Positions 1 through 9,682 are shown, counted from the stretch's first letter. The stretch: 63,859 nt of DNA from an uncultured Verrucomicrobiota bacterium (GCA_903873415.1 CAIQOK010000134.1:1-63859); one strand, 5' to 3'. Translations and numbers: made by a program. The notes: generated by a model not told the origin, from the letters alone.

Positions 1-45
1 AGCCTGTTCTGGATAATCGAATCGATAAGGGAGTTTTTAAAACGC

Positions 46-1389
46 TCAAACCGCCTGCCACGGCGCACGGTATTCCCGCGACAACCACTTCGACGCATCC
101 GGATCTCCGAGGATCCGCTCATGCTTGGCATCCCACCGAATCTTGCGACCGGTGACCATTGCGATCATTCCCAGATGCCCCGGGATGGCGGAGTGATGCG
201 CCGTTTTCGCGGGAGTGATCGTCGGCTGGCGGGACTTGATGCAGTCGATGAAGTTGCGCTGGTGGTGGGCTGATTTGTAAAGCTTCACCTTGCGCATCTC
301 TTCTGGCAGCGTCTTGTAATCACGCCACTCTGGATTGGACCCTTCAAAGGCGCCCCGGTCCACCCGGACCCAGCCGTCCGTCCCGATCCATTTGGTGCCG
401 CCCTTGATGTCGGGGTGGCCGCCGGCAATGGTCATGGTGACGTTGTTGGGATATTTCAGTTCAATGCGGTATTTGGTGCAGGTGTTCCAAACCGCATCGG
501 CTGCGGGGAATTCACCCCGCCCCTCGATTTCGGAAGGCCCGGAGTTGTCGCAATCCATTCCCCAATGCGCAATGTCGCAGTGATGGCCGATCCAATCCAA
601 AAGCTGGCCGCCGCCCGTGTTGTAATTCCAGCGCCAGTTCTTGTGGACACGGCCGCGGATGTAGGGCTCCATCTTCGAGGGTCCGATCCACATTTCGTAA
701 TCCAGTTCAGCCGGCGCCTGACTGGGGGTCATGAACTGCGCCGTGCCGCCAAAATCCGTGTGCCCGGAGGGCAATCCCACCTCGACATGCGTGAGTTTGC
801 CTATCAGTCCGTTGCGGACGATCTCCGCACCCTTATGAAAGTTGGCCACCGAGCGCTGCCACGAACCGGTCTGCCAGATCCGCTTGTGCTTGTGCACGGC
901 TTTGACAATGGCCTGCTGCTCGGCAATGGTTTTGGCCAGCGGCTTCTCCCCGTAGATATCCTTGCCGTGACGGGCCGCCTCAACGGCCACCAAAGCATGC
1001 CAGTGGTCCGGCACCGCCAGCATTACCGCATCAATATCCGTGCGCGCCATCAGCTCCCGGTAATCATGATAGGCCTTGCAGTCCTGATTCTGATAATGCT
1101 TGTTGATTGTGTTGACCGCGTCATCCAAATGCGTCTTGTCCAGATCGCACGCGGCCACCACCTGGCAATCGTCCAGCCCCAGAAAAGCGCTGGTGTTACC
1201 CGGCCCCTGCATGCCCCATCCCACCACGCCCAAGGTGATCCGGCTGGAGGGGGAGCTTTTGGCGCCTAATCCCAGCGCCCGGGACGGAATGATCGCAGGC
1301 AGAGCCAGTGCGGCACCGGCCGTGGCCAGAAAATGGCGTCGGCTCATCCCCGATTTCAATTTTTTTTGATTCATAGCTTTTTGGACCAT
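46..1389 (-). CDS. TAT-exported Gfo/Idh/MocA family oxidoreductase
   Basis: NAD(P)-dependent sugar or cyclitol oxidoreductase family, 447 aa. The N-terminus has a twin-arginine signal (SRRHFLATAGAALALPA at about residues 16-32), so the protein is probably exported folded with its cofactor. A Rossmann segment follows (ITLGVVGWGMQGPGN, then VVAACDLD). The family's EKP motif is present (DIYGEKPLAKT), as is the GGGQLLDWIGHH segment near the active site. The start at 1389 is the longest; an ATG at 1374 (MNQKKL) would still leave the whole TAT signal. It is divergent from the PLP enzyme at 1658, and no partner gene precedes it inside the window. The substrate cannot be read from sequence; exported PVC members often act on oligosaccharides. 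Confidence 0.9.
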   Translation of the reverse strand: MVQKAMNQKKLKSGMSRRHFLATAGAALALPAIIPSRALGLGAKSSPSSRITLGVVGWGMQGPGNTSAFLGLDDCQVVAACDLDKTHLDDAVNTINKHYQNQDCKAYHDYRELMARTDIDAVMLAVPDHWHALVAVEAARHGKDIYGEKPLAKTIAEQQAIVKAVHKHKRIWQTGSWQRSVANFHKGAEIVRNGLIGKLTHVEVGLPSGHTDFGGTAQFMTPSQAPAELDYEMWIGPSKMEPYIRGRVHKNWRWNYNTGGGQLLDWIGHHCDIAHWGMDCDNSGPSEIEGRGEFPAADAVWNTCTKYRIELKYPNNVTMTIAGGHPDIKGGTKWIGTDGWVRVDRGAFEGSNPEWRDYKTLPEEMRKVKLYKSAHHQRNFIDCIKSRQPTITPAKTAHHSAIPGHLGMIAMVTGRKIRWDAKHERILGDPDASKWLSREYRAPWQAV

Positions 1390-1657
1390 GCCCGCGTTCG
1401 TTTAACTCCCGGCAACCCCATACCCGGCCCGCACGGTGGGTTTTCAGAGTGCAATCCCGGAATCTTCCGGCCAGAGGATTACGGGGCTGGAGTTTCCTGT
1501 ATATCGTTCATTTGTGTAAAGCAAAAACACCGGTGCCGCACGGGTCGCAACACGCCCCAGCCATGCAACGTGCCGATGAGATGAGTTCTCAGTCTGAATT
1601 GATGAGAAGGCTTCTGTTTGGTAGTGAATTTATCCGGCGCGGGGATATTATCTGTCC

Positions 1658-2794
1658 ATGACCGATCCTGACACCTTGGAGCCTGTGCGAACCAATGAGG
1701 TCCGGTGGCGCGGCCGCACCCTGCTGCATTTTTCCGGCTGTGATTATTTCCGGATGGCCCGACATCCAGCCCTACGCGCTGCCGCCCGTTCCGTACTGTC
1801 CGGCCGCGGGCTGAATGTGGCGGCCTCGCGGCTGACGACCGGAAATCATCCGATCTACGGACAGCTTGAATTGGAGCTGGCCCGCTGGTTCGACTGCGAG
1901 AGCGCGGTTGTTTTGCCGGACGGGTATCTCGCGCCGGTTGCCGCCGCGCAAGCCCTGACTGGTGATTTTACTCATGCCCTGATCGATGAGGCATCCCACG
2001 GCGCGCTAGTGGATGCCTCGCGAATGCTCGATTGTCCGGTGATTCAATTTAAACACCGTGACGCTCTGGATCTTGCGCAGCGGTTACAAAATATCGGCCA
2101 GCCCAGCCGGATTGTTCTGCTCACCGACGGCCTGTTCGCAAGGGATGGCTCCGTTGCTCCGCTGCAGGCGTATTTGAAGGTCTTGCCGGCCCGGGCGTTG
2201 ATTTTGTTGGACGACGCGCATGGGGTTGGAATTCTGGGTGAAAACGGTCGCGGTACGCTGGAGCATGAAGGAGTGGATCGGCGTCGTGTGATTCAGTGCG
2301 GCACGTTGAGCAAGGCATTTGGCGCCTATGGCGGGATGGTGCTGGGGGTGCGCTCTTTGCGGGATAGGATTCTGGGACGCAGCCGCTGTTTTATCGGGAC
2401 GACGCCGCTGCCGCTGCCGCTGGCCGGGGCGGCATTGGCAGGCTTGAGACTTCTGGGTTCTGCCGGAGCGCGCCGGGTCCGGCTGCGGCGCAATGCAGGT
2501 TGGTTTCGAGCCGGATTGCAGGAGGCGGGATGGGAATGCGCGGAGACGCCCGGGCCGATTGTCCGGCTGCCGATGTGTGCGGAGAAGGTTTCGGAAGCGG
2601 TGAAGTTGCGTTTGTTGGAAGCGGGAATCTATCCGCCGTTTCTCAGGTATGGAGCCGGTTCGCCGCAGGGTGCCTTTCGCTTTGTTATCTCCAGCGAACA
2701 CACCCTGCCACAGTTAAGGGCTGCGCTGGGTGCATTGGCTGCATATGGTTCGGCCCCCCGCACAGGAACAATGGCTTCTAAGTCACGACGCTGA
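1658..2794 (+). CDS. PLP-dependent aminotransferase class I/II, BioF/KBL-like
   Basis: Alpha-oxoamine synthase-like fold type I PLP enzyme, 378 aa. The DDAHGVG segment (Asp186, His188) and the PLP lysine in GTLSKAFGAYGG (Lys219) are intact, and the substrate-entry segment GNHPIYGQLE is present. It would be annotated as 8-amino-7-oxononanoate synthase, but no other biotin gene is nearby. Instead it lies at the edge of the peptidoglycan-use locus, so biotin synthesis is not assured. It ends 35 bp from the convergent DUF5009 gene. A TATTAT hexamer at 1646-1651 lies 6 bp before the ATG and no Shine-Dalgarno sequence is visible, so a leaderless transcript is possible but unproven. The family is certain; the reaction is not. 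Confidence 0.85.
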   Translation: MTDPDTLEPVRTNEVRWRGRTLLHFSGCDYFRMARHPALRAAARSVLSGRGLNVAASRLTTGNHPIYGQLELELARWFDCESAVVLPDGYLAPVAAAQALTGDFTHALIDEASHGALVDASRMLDCPVIQFKHRDALDLAQRLQNIGQPSRIVLLTDGLFARDGSVAPLQAYLKVLPARALILLDDAHGVGILGENGRGTLEHEGVDRRRVIQCGTLSKAFGAYGGMVLGVRSLRDRILGRSRCFIGTTPLPLPLAGAALAGLRLLGSAGARRVRLRRNAGWFRAGLQEAGWECAETPGPIVRLPMCAEKVSEAVKLRLLEAGIYPPFLRYGAGSPQGAFRFVISSEHTLPQLRAALGALAAYGSAPRTGTMASKSRR

Positions 2795-2829
2795 TCATGC
2801 CGCGAGCGCAGCAGGCTGTGCGGTGGGGA

Positions 2830-4059
2830 TCACAGTCGGAGGAAGAGTTTGCGTTGGTAGAGAAAGCGGGCAAACCAGAAGAACAAGCCGACTCCTGCGA
2901 CTGCGATAACCATATCCCCCGCACCGCGAGCCAGATGGGAGTCGAAGAACGACTTGACAGGGCCACCGGCCAGTCGGCGGGCGAGTTTTTCGAAGCCCAG
3001 TCCGCCCATGAAATTGCTTGAGAGGTAGAGAGTTAATGGATTCATGCCGATCCACACAAAAGGCTGGAACCATGACCGGAGGCCTTTGACGTCAATGATC
3101 CAATAAAAGGTGCCCAGGAGAAGTGCGCTGTAGCCGCCGGCGACGAGCACGTAGGAGGAGGTCCAGATTTTTTTGATCACGGGGAATTCCAATCCCCAGA
3201 GCAAGCCCAGAGCGACGCCGGCGATGCCTGAACCGAGCAGCCACGCCGCCTTTTTTTGTTCCGGCATGGAGCGCTTCTTGAGGAGGAGTCCGGCAAAAAC
3301 ACCCAGCAAGCCGGTGGCAATTGCCGGCAGCGTGCTCAGGAGACCCTCCGGATCATAGGTGCCATCATATTTTCTCCCCGGGAGATATTTTTGATCGATA
3401 AAAGCGGTCAGGTTCACGCCTTGAATATAGGAGCCTCGGAGCAAATTGGTGCTGGTCAGGTTGAGTTGTGAAACATCCTTGAATCCTGCTTCGCGGGTGA
3501 TCGGAGCGCTACCGCCTAATACAGGGCGCACATCTGGGAAGGGAGCCAGTGCGAGCAGTGCCCAGTATCCTAGCAACAGGGCGGCAGCGATGGCTGCAAG
3601 ATTGCGGGGCTTAAAAAAGATAAAAAGCAGACCGCCGAAGGTGTAGCAGAGGGCGATCCGGTTGAGCACGCCCATCAATCGCATGTCCGGCCATGGATTG
3701 GTGAAGCCTCCCGAATAAACAAGGCCGAGAACAAAGAGCAGCAGCCCGCGGCGCAGAACGCGTTTGACGGCTGCCGCCCGGCCTTCGTTTTCGAGGATGC
3801 GATCCAGCGAGAACACGGTGGAGACACCCATCATAAAAACAAAGAGCGGAAAGATCAGGTCATAGAACCGGAACCCCTCCCATTCGGCATGTTCAAGCTG
3901 GCTGGCCATGAATTGGGTGGGGGCGCTCTGATTTAAGGTGCGCAACGCATGGAACAGCGATTCCCCTCCGAGGATCCAGAACATGTCGAAGCCGCGCAAA
4001 GCGTCCAGAGAAGTCAATCGCCGGTTGGAAGGGAACGCGTCAGTTTTGGTCGGCTGCAT
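2830..4059 (-). CDS. DUF5009 / heparan-alpha-glucosaminide N-acetyltransferase-like membrane protein (NagX-like)
   Basis: Polytopic inner-membrane protein, 409 aa. The N-terminal SLDALRGFDMFWILGG motif is typical of DUF5009/HGSNAT relatives, followed by about ten hydrophobic segments (for example FYDLIFPLFVFMMGVSTVFS). Relatives called NagX lie in GlcNAc-use loci and have been suggested to transport or acetylate amino sugars; neither activity can be shown here. It is divergent from the serine hydrolase/ldcA/dacB/namZ operon, with 140 bp between the starts, which fits a role in importing or processing peptidoglycan sugars. A second DUF5009 gene lies at 24072. Confidence 0.85.
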   Translation of the reverse strand: MQPTKTDAFPSNRRLTSLDALRGFDMFWILGGESLFHALRTLNQSAPTQFMASQLEHAEWEGFRFYDLIFPLFVFMMGVSTVFSLDRILENEGRAAAVKRVLRRGLLLFVLGLVYSGGFTNPWPDMRLMGVLNRIALCYTFGGLLFIFFKPRNLAAIAAALLLGYWALLALAPFPDVRPVLGGSAPITREAGFKDVSQLNLTSTNLLRGSYIQGVNLTAFIDQKYLPGRKYDGTYDPEGLLSTLPAIATGLLGVFAGLLLKKRSMPEQKKAAWLLGSGIAGVALGLLWGLEFPVIKKIWTSSYVLVAGGYSALLLGTFYWIIDVKGLRSWFQPFVWIGMNPLTLYLSSNFMGGLGFEKLARRLAGGPVKSFFDSHLARGAGDMVIAVAGVGLFFWFARFLYQRKLFLRL

Positions 4060-4199
4060 GACCCAAACCTATTAAGTCGTCCGTCAAATCGCCAGAAGGA
4101 ATCCCGGTCGTGATTTGTTCAAGAGCATTGGCTAACGGCAGTTAAAAAATTGGGTGGCCTTTTTCAACTCGCTTCGACCAAACTGCCCGGCGTGAACGT

Positions 4200-5603
4200 A
4201 TGGAATCAAAGTCACTTCTCATACCTGTCTTTCTGCTTGGGTGGATGAGTCTCACTGCCGCAACTGCAAGCCCGTTGGAAAGCGCATTGCTGGATGCCGT
4301 GCAAGCCGCCCATTTCGAGCAGGTGATCGATTTCGGTGCAGGCAACGAAAGCCATCCGGTCAAAACCCGCCTCAATCAAGCGGCTCCGCGGGTGGCTCAT
4401 CCTCCCAACGTCAATGTAGCGGTCATCCAACTAGATCCCCAAGGTCGGATGGTGGACCGGGCCTATGTGCTGCTGTCGCGTGATTATCCTAAGGGGCTGA
4501 TCGTGCCGCTGGAAGCGGACAGGGGAGCCGGCAGTGTGCGGTTTCTGCGCTGGAATATTGAAAGGTCGGATGGCGGAACGTTTGGTGCCGACGGCGCGCG
4601 ACTTTCCACCAAGGGCTGGGAGGATGGTCCGGCGCTGACAGCGCAAGAGGACCTTTTGTCCGGCCGACCTTCGGCCCCTTATCGATTCATGGCTCCCTAT
4701 CCAGCATCGCTGTTCAAGAGTCTGATCGCCTTTCATCTCATGCGGATGGTGGATGCCGGAAAGATTACTCTCGACCGGCAATATGAGTATGCTGTGTCTG
4801 GAGCGGCCCCTGAGAGGCGGCGGGTCCGTGATTGGATCGAGCCCATGATTACCGTCTCGGACAATCATGCCACAAGCGCCATGCTGAAGCTCCTGCATGA
4901 CTTTAAGGAGATCGAAGCGCTCAATCGCCAGTTCAGGGACTGGAATCTGGGCACGTTGCAGATTGAATCAACCAATCCGCTCGATGGCCGCGGCTGGCGG
5001 ACGGACCGTATCACCATGACGGCTTATGATGCGGTCCGGCTGTTCTGGCTGATCGATGGAGGTGCGGGCGTGCTATGGCGCGGAGCGGATGGCAGGCCGG
5101 TGTCCGCCGACGTCCTTTCAGACTCCTCGCGTTTTTTTCTAAAGCAGCTTCTGTTGGATCAAGGGTTCAATGATGTTCTGAGCACGGCAAATTTTCCCGG
5201 CGCTCCGCATGTGGCTCCGGGCATTCCACACGGAGTTCCCGAGCGGTGGATTAACCCGACCAACGGTCACGTTTATCTCGAGGGAACCGATTTCGGGGTG
5301 GATGTTCGCGAATCCAACCGGCGGGCGGAAGTGACTTTTGCTCACAAGACCGGCCTGACCTTCAACTATGCTTCGGATGCCGGTATTGTGAGGTCGCTGC
5401 CCGGCCAGCGCTACCGGCACTATGTCATCGCTCTCATCGCCAATCTGGGGCACCGCTATGCGGATGAAGTGTTTGCTTTGCGAAAGACCTTTCCTGCGTT
5501 TGATGCGGTGTCGCCGCTGGCCTACACGCAGCGGATTCCCGGGTTGGGTCGGGCTGTGGACGAAGCCCTCTGCAAACTCTCCGCCGCACGAATAAATCCT
5601 TGA
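4200..5603 (+). CDS. Secreted serine hydrolase, class A beta-lactamase/PBP-like fold
   Basis: Exported protein of 467 aa with an N-terminal signal peptide ending near TAATAS-P. The penicillin-recognising triad is intact: SxxK at Ser170-Lys173 (PASLFKSL), SDN at 220-222 (TVSDNHAT) and KTG in AHKTGLTFN near residue 383. At 467 aa it is longer than a true class A beta-lactamase (about 290 aa), with about 140 extra N-terminal residues, so a cell-wall peptidase or esterase is more likely than a resistance enzyme. It is the first gene of a four-gene run, with ldcA starting 3 bp after its stop, which points to peptidoglycan peptide trimming. No clear Shine-Dalgarno sequence precedes the ATG. Confidence 0.82.
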   Translation: MESKSLLIPVFLLGWMSLTAATASPLESALLDAVQAAHFEQVIDFGAGNESHPVKTRLNQAAPRVAHPPNVNVAVIQLDPQGRMVDRAYVLLSRDYPKGLIVPLEADRGAGSVRFLRWNIERSDGGTFGADGARLSTKGWEDGPALTAQEDLLSGRPSAPYRFMAPYPASLFKSLIAFHLMRMVDAGKITLDRQYEYAVSGAAPERRRVRDWIEPMITVSDNHATSAMLKLLHDFKEIEALNRQFRDWNLGTLQIESTNPLDGRGWRTDRITMTAYDAVRLFWLIDGGAGVLWRGADGRPVSADVLSDSSRFFLKQLLLDQGFNDVLSTANFPGAPHVAPGIPHGVPERWINPTNGHVYLEGTDFGVDVRESNRRAEVTFAHKTGLTFNYASDAGIVRSLPGQRYRHYVIALIANLGHRYADEVFALRKTFPAFDAVSPLAYTQRIPGLGRAVDEALCKLSAARINP

Positions 5604-5606
5604 ATC

Positions 5607-6566
5607 ATGCCGAACCGACACAAGCCGAAACGACTTCGCCATGGAGACCCCGTTGGGGCGGTGGCTCCGGCCAGTGCCCCGCCCGATCCCTCCTCGATTG
5701 ATGCGGCCGTCCCCGCTCTGGACGGGTTCGGGTTCAAGCCGGCACTGGCAAAAAATATCCGCACCCAACACGGCTTTCTGGCCAAAACCGATCGGGAGCG
5801 GGCCGTCGATCTGATGCAGAGGTTCTGCGACAGGCGGGTGCGAACCATCTTCTGTCTGCGCGGCGGCTACGGTTCGGCAAGGACCCCGGGCCGGCTGGAC
5901 TATGACCTCATTGCGGAAAATCCCAAGCTGCTGTGCGGCTGCAGCCACATTACCTCTCTGCATTGCGCGTTGTTGCATAACCTGAATCTTGCGACCCTCA
6001 ACAGGCCGACGCTGAGCGGGGCGCTGGCCGATCCGCAGGTTCCCGCCTTCACACGCAATTCCTTTTTCCGGAATACAATCGAACCCATCCCGGCCGGAAG
6101 CGTCTGTGCAAGCTCTGAGGGCGAGACCATTTCAGTGTTGCGCGGCGGCAAGGCCATGGGCCGGTTGGCGGGAGGCTATCTCTGCTTGATCTGCGCAAGT
6201 CTTGCCACCCCCTTCGCACCCAGCTTACGGGAAACGATTCTTTTCCTGGAGGAAGTCGGAAACAAACCGTATCGGATGGATCGGATGCCGGGGCATTTGT
6301 TAAACAACGGCATCCTCAATCAGGTGGCCGGTGTGGAGATTGGGATTAACCATGACTGTCATGACTCGTCAGCCCGGGCGGGAGGAGAGTTTCGCCAGTC
6401 AGCACGGGATGTGATCTGCGAGCGCCTTGGCGGATTGAGTGTGCCCGTGGTCATGGGGCTGCCATCCGGCCACGTGGCGCCGAAAGCAACCATCCCCCTC
6501 GGGGTCAAAGGGGAGTTCGATGCGGATCGTGGCGACCTGATGATCCAGGAATCTGCGTTGAACTAA
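5607..6566 (+). CDS. ldcA: L,D-carboxypeptidase (muramoyltetrapeptide carboxypeptidase, peptidase S66)
   Basis: Removes the terminal D-Ala from muropeptide tetrapeptides, normally in the cytoplasm; 319 aa with no signal peptide, as expected. The S66 landmarks are GDPVGAVAPAS at the start, LRGGYGSAR (85-92), the nucleophile Ser113 in GCSHITSLH, Glu215/216 in FLEEVGNKPYRMDR and His289 in GLPSGHV. The nucleophile motif is usually GYSD or GFSD; here it is GCSH, an unusual change next to the catalytic serine, although the Ser-Glu-His triad is kept. It starts 3 bp after the serine hydrolase and ends 9 bp before dacB, so it is surely co-transcribed with them. Confidence 0.9.
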   Translation: MPNRHKPKRLRHGDPVGAVAPASAPPDPSSIDAAVPALDGFGFKPALAKNIRTQHGFLAKTDRERAVDLMQRFCDRRVRTIFCLRGGYGSARTPGRLDYDLIAENPKLLCGCSHITSLHCALLHNLNLATLNRPTLSGALADPQVPAFTRNSFFRNTIEPIPAGSVCASSEGETISVLRGGKAMGRLAGGYLCLICASLATPFAPSLRETILFLEEVGNKPYRMDRMPGHLLNNGILNQVAGVEIGINHDCHDSSARAGGEFRQSARDVICERLGGLSVPVVMGLPSGHVAPKATIPLGVKGEFDADRGDLMIQESALN

Positions 6567-6575
6567 TCTTGATTT

Positions 6576-8156
6576 ATGCTCACAGGAAGACGTTTTATCC
6601 GGTGTAAGAGACAGGGTCAGGGTTCCAGCCCGTGGTCCCTCCTTCTGCTCGCAGCATTCGTCGCCTTGCTGTCTCCTGCGCCCACCTTTGCCGCTGACAC
6701 CAACATTGCGCTTGCCACCCGGCAGCTGGCTCAGGCCATGACATCGTATCTGTCCCAACCCCGATTTGATTCCGCCATATGGGGTATTAAAGTCGTCTCG
6801 CTGGATACCGGCCAGACACTGTTTGAGAATCATGCAGACCGGTTGATGAGTCCGGCATCGAACAGCAAGCTCTACACCGGAGCCCTTGGGCTGGATCGTC
6901 TGGGGGGCGGCCACCGGATTTCCACACCGGTTTATGCGGTCGGAACCGTGGGTCGCTCCGGTGACCTGCGCGGTGATCTGGTTGTTGTGGGCCGGGGCGA
7001 TCCGAGCTGGCATGCGCGTCGAGCAGGAACAAACTTCTGGGACCTTTTTGAGCCCTTTGTGCAAGTCTTAAAACGTTCCGGCGTCCGTCGTGTCCACGGT
7101 GATCTTATTGCGGATGCCACCTGGTTTCGAGGCAAGCCAACGGGCTCGAGTTGGACTATCGACGATTTGCGGGACGCAGAGGTGGGACATGTCTGCGCGC
7201 TGACGCTAAACGACAATCTAACCACGATCCGGATTGCCGCGGGCAGGGTGCCTGGAGTCGCATGCGAACTTACGACGCTTCATCCCGGCACCGGTTTGAT
7301 TTTCAGCAATCACACCGTGACCGTTGCGAGCAATCAGGTGGGCCGGTTGGAAACGTTTCAACCCGCGGGCAGCGGTGTCGTCTCCGTCCTCGGGCAATGG
7401 CCCGTCGGGGCGGATCCGCGGCTTCTCGATGTGGTGGTTCCATTACCAGCGGACTGGTTCGCGGCTGCTTTAAAGGCGGCGCTTAAACGGCGTGGAATCA
7501 CGGTGGCAGGCCGGGCATATGGCGTGGTTTGGCCGCAGTCGGCGCAATGGTCCCGGTCCTCCGCGCTCAAGCTCGGGGAGGTGCTCTCGCCGCCGGTGGC
7601 TGACCTGGTGCGCGATTTCATGAAGCCCTCTCAAAATCTGGAGACCGACCTTTTGCTGGCGGATGTGGGAGAAACTGCCCGGGCCGACCGCAGTCTGCCC
7701 GGCCCGACCTCGGAAGATGCCGGCCTGGTCGAGCTACGCGCATTTCTATCATCCATGGGGGCACCCGTTGCCGATCTCCATTTTGATGAGGGCTCCGGCC
7801 TGTCTAGAAACAACCTGACGACGGCCAATCTGACAGTGGCCCTGTTGCAGTCGATGTCCCGGCATCGGGAGTCTGCTGCCTTTCTCGATTCCCTGCCGGT
7901 GGCCGGGGTGGACGGGTCGCTGCGCTTCCGTTTCCGCGACACGGCGGCGGCAGGGAACCTCAGAGCTAAAACCGGGACCTTGCGATGGTCTCATGCCCTG
8001 TCGGGCTATCTCGCCTCGGCTTGCGGCGAAAGGTTGGCTTTCTGCATCATGCTGAACCGCTATTTTTCTGGAACGTCGCGCAGCGGGCACGATGAGATCG
8101 ATCCCCTTGTCCTCATGCTGGCAGACTTCCGGGGGCGCTCCGACCAATCGCCCTAA
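6576..8156 (+). CDS. dacB: D-alanyl-D-alanine carboxypeptidase/endopeptidase (PBP4 type)
   Basis: Periplasmic penicillin-binding protein of family S13, 526 aa, cutting D-Ala-D-Ala ends and D-Ala-mDAP cross-links. A signal peptide (hydrophobic core SLLLLAAFVALLSPAPTFAA) precedes the mature part. The three catalytic motifs are SxxK at Ser95-Lys98 (SPASNSKLYT), SxN in PSQNLETDLL and KTG in LRAKTGTLRWSHALSGYL. The long insert between SxxK and SxN is typical of DacB. Third gene of the peptidoglycan operon, 9 bp after ldcA and 23 bp before the NamZ-like gene. Confidence 0.92.
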   Translation: MLTGRRFIRCKRQGQGSSPWSLLLLAAFVALLSPAPTFAADTNIALATRQLAQAMTSYLSQPRFDSAIWGIKVVSLDTGQTLFENHADRLMSPASNSKLYTGALGLDRLGGGHRISTPVYAVGTVGRSGDLRGDLVVVGRGDPSWHARRAGTNFWDLFEPFVQVLKRSGVRRVHGDLIADATWFRGKPTGSSWTIDDLRDAEVGHVCALTLNDNLTTIRIAAGRVPGVACELTTLHPGTGLIFSNHTVTVASNQVGRLETFQPAGSGVVSVLGQWPVGADPRLLDVVVPLPADWFAAALKAALKRRGITVAGRAYGVVWPQSAQWSRSSALKLGEVLSPPVADLVRDFMKPSQNLETDLLLADVGETARADRSLPGPTSEDAGLVELRAFLSSMGAPVADLHFDEGSGLSRNNLTTANLTVALLQSMSRHRESAAFLDSLPVAGVDGSLRFRFRDTAAAGNLRAKTGTLRWSHALSGYLASACGERLAFCIMLNRYFSGTSRSGHDEIDPLVLMLADFRGRSDQSP

Positions 8157-8179
8157 CCTTCCGATAAAGTGCACTGCGC

Positions 8180-9487
8180 ATGAATCAACCTTGTCTCTTT
8201 ATTGCAGCCCTGGCAGTCCTCATAGCCGGGTGCCATACCATGTCTCCGCACAAATCCATCTCAGCCCCGCAGGTGAAGCCGGGTGTCGAAGTTCTTTTTG
8301 AAAAGCATCTGGATCTGATCCGCGGCAAACGGGTGGGGCTGATCACCAATCCGACGGGGGTGGACAATCGCTTGGAAAGCAGCATCGAACGGTTCCGCTC
8401 TCAACCGGAAGTCAAGTTGGTGGCGCTCTACGGCCCCGAGCACGGCGTCCGCGGAAATGCCCAGGCCGGCGAATACGTGCCTTTCTATTTCGACGACCAT
8501 TTCCAGTTGCCAGTGTTCAGCCTTTATGGGCAGACCAGCAAGCCGCCGGCGGATATGATGACCAACATCGACCATTACATGCGGTCATTTGATATCCGGC
8601 ATGAAGGGAAGCAGGTGGAGTCCGGAATGATGAGGTCCGTGGAGTTAATGGTTTTTGATCTGCAGGATGCGGGCACGCGGGTTTACACCTACATCGCAAC
8701 GATGGCGTATGCGATGCAGGCGGCGGCCGAGGCGGACATTCCCTTTGTCGTTCTAGACCGGCCGAATCCCATCGGCGGGGAGATTCTGGAGGGGCCGCTG
8801 CTGGAATTTCCCCGGCACAGTTCGTTTATCGGGCTGTATCCGATTCCGTTACGGCATGGCATGACTTCAGGTGAGCTGGCGCGATTATTCAATGACAGGT
8901 TTCTGCCGAAAAAAGTGAAGCTGATCGTAGTGCCGATGGAAAACTGGAAGCGGGAGCAGTGGTTTGATGAGACATCGCTGCCATGGGTGCTGCCATCGCC
9001 CAACCTGCCCACGCTGGAGTCAGCCACGGTTTATCCCGGCCAGGTCATTTTGGAGGGGACCAATCTTTCGGAAGGCCGGGGAACGACCAGGCCCTTTGAG
9101 ATATTCGGCGCTCCTTGGCTGGACGGCTTTCTGCTGGCCAGGGAACTTAACGCCTTAAATCTTCCCGGGGTCGTGTTTCGCGAAATCTGGTTCACGCCCT
9201 CCTTCTCCAAATTCCAGGGCGAGCGTTGCGGCGGATGTCAGCTTCATGTCACCAATCGCGCGGCTTATCGGCCCGTGGCGACGACGCTCGCCGTTTTGGC
9301 GGCGGTGAGAAAGCAGCCGGGTTCGCGGTTGGAACTGCATGCCGACTATTTCGACAAGGTCATGGGGACCTGTGCGGTGAGGGAGGCGTTGGAGCGGGGC
9401 CAAACGGCCGGGAGAATTGTGGAAGGGTTTGCGCCGGGGCTGGCAGCATTTGAAAAACTGCGGGCCCCCTACCTACTCTATCCCTGA
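8180..9487 (+). CDS. namZ: Lipoprotein exo-beta-N-acetylmuramidase NamZ-like (DUF1343)
   Basis: DUF1343 proteins include NamZ, which releases MurNAc from the non-reducing end of peptide-free glycan. The 435-aa product begins with a lipoprotein signal (lipobox LIAGC), so it should be anchored in a membrane facing the periplasm or the cell surface. Conserved blocks of the family are all present: KRVGLITNPTGVDN, LYGPEHGVRG, MVFDLQDAGTRVYTY, VVLDRPNPIGG and EGTNLSEGRGTTRPFE. It is the last gene of the operon starting at 4200. Next to an amidase, a hexosaminidase and two peptidases it supplies the missing glycosidase for MurNAc release. Confidence 0.88.
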   Translation: MNQPCLFIAALAVLIAGCHTMSPHKSISAPQVKPGVEVLFEKHLDLIRGKRVGLITNPTGVDNRLESSIERFRSQPEVKLVALYGPEHGVRGNAQAGEYVPFYFDDHFQLPVFSLYGQTSKPPADMMTNIDHYMRSFDIRHEGKQVESGMMRSVELMVFDLQDAGTRVYTYIATMAYAMQAAAEADIPFVVLDRPNPIGGEILEGPLLEFPRHSSFIGLYPIPLRHGMTSGELARLFNDRFLPKKVKLIVVPMENWKREQWFDETSLPWVLPSPNLPTLESATVYPGQVILEGTNLSEGRGTTRPFEIFGAPWLDGFLLARELNALNLPGVVFREIWFTPSFSKFQGERCGGCQLHVTNRAAYRPVATTLAVLAAVRKQPGSRLELHADYFDKVMGTCAVREALERGQTAGRIVEGFAPGLAAFEKLRAPYLLYP

Positions 9488-9682
9488 CAAGATTCCCACG
9501 GGTTTTGCCATTCATCGCATTCTGCTCATCTTTTGAAGGTGGCCGCCACACCACACCTGCTGTGATGCTTCTGGCGCATCGCGGAGACGCGCAGCTATCG
9601 GCGTCTGTGCGGATCTATGTCCCGGAGTTGAGCGGCGGTGTCGGTGATCGGGTGGCGGTTTGGTCCAGCTGCTTCAAGGCTT

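Noticed and set aside
415-1269. A 284-codon plus-strand frame inside the first oxidoreductase gene
   Set aside because: Antisense to a Gfo/Idh/MocA gene with clear motifs; no start signal and no recognisable product.
4200-5603. Antibiotic-resistance beta-lactamase
   Set aside because: The motifs fit the fold, but the protein is about 180 residues longer and is the first gene of a peptidoglycan operon, so a resistance role is not supported.
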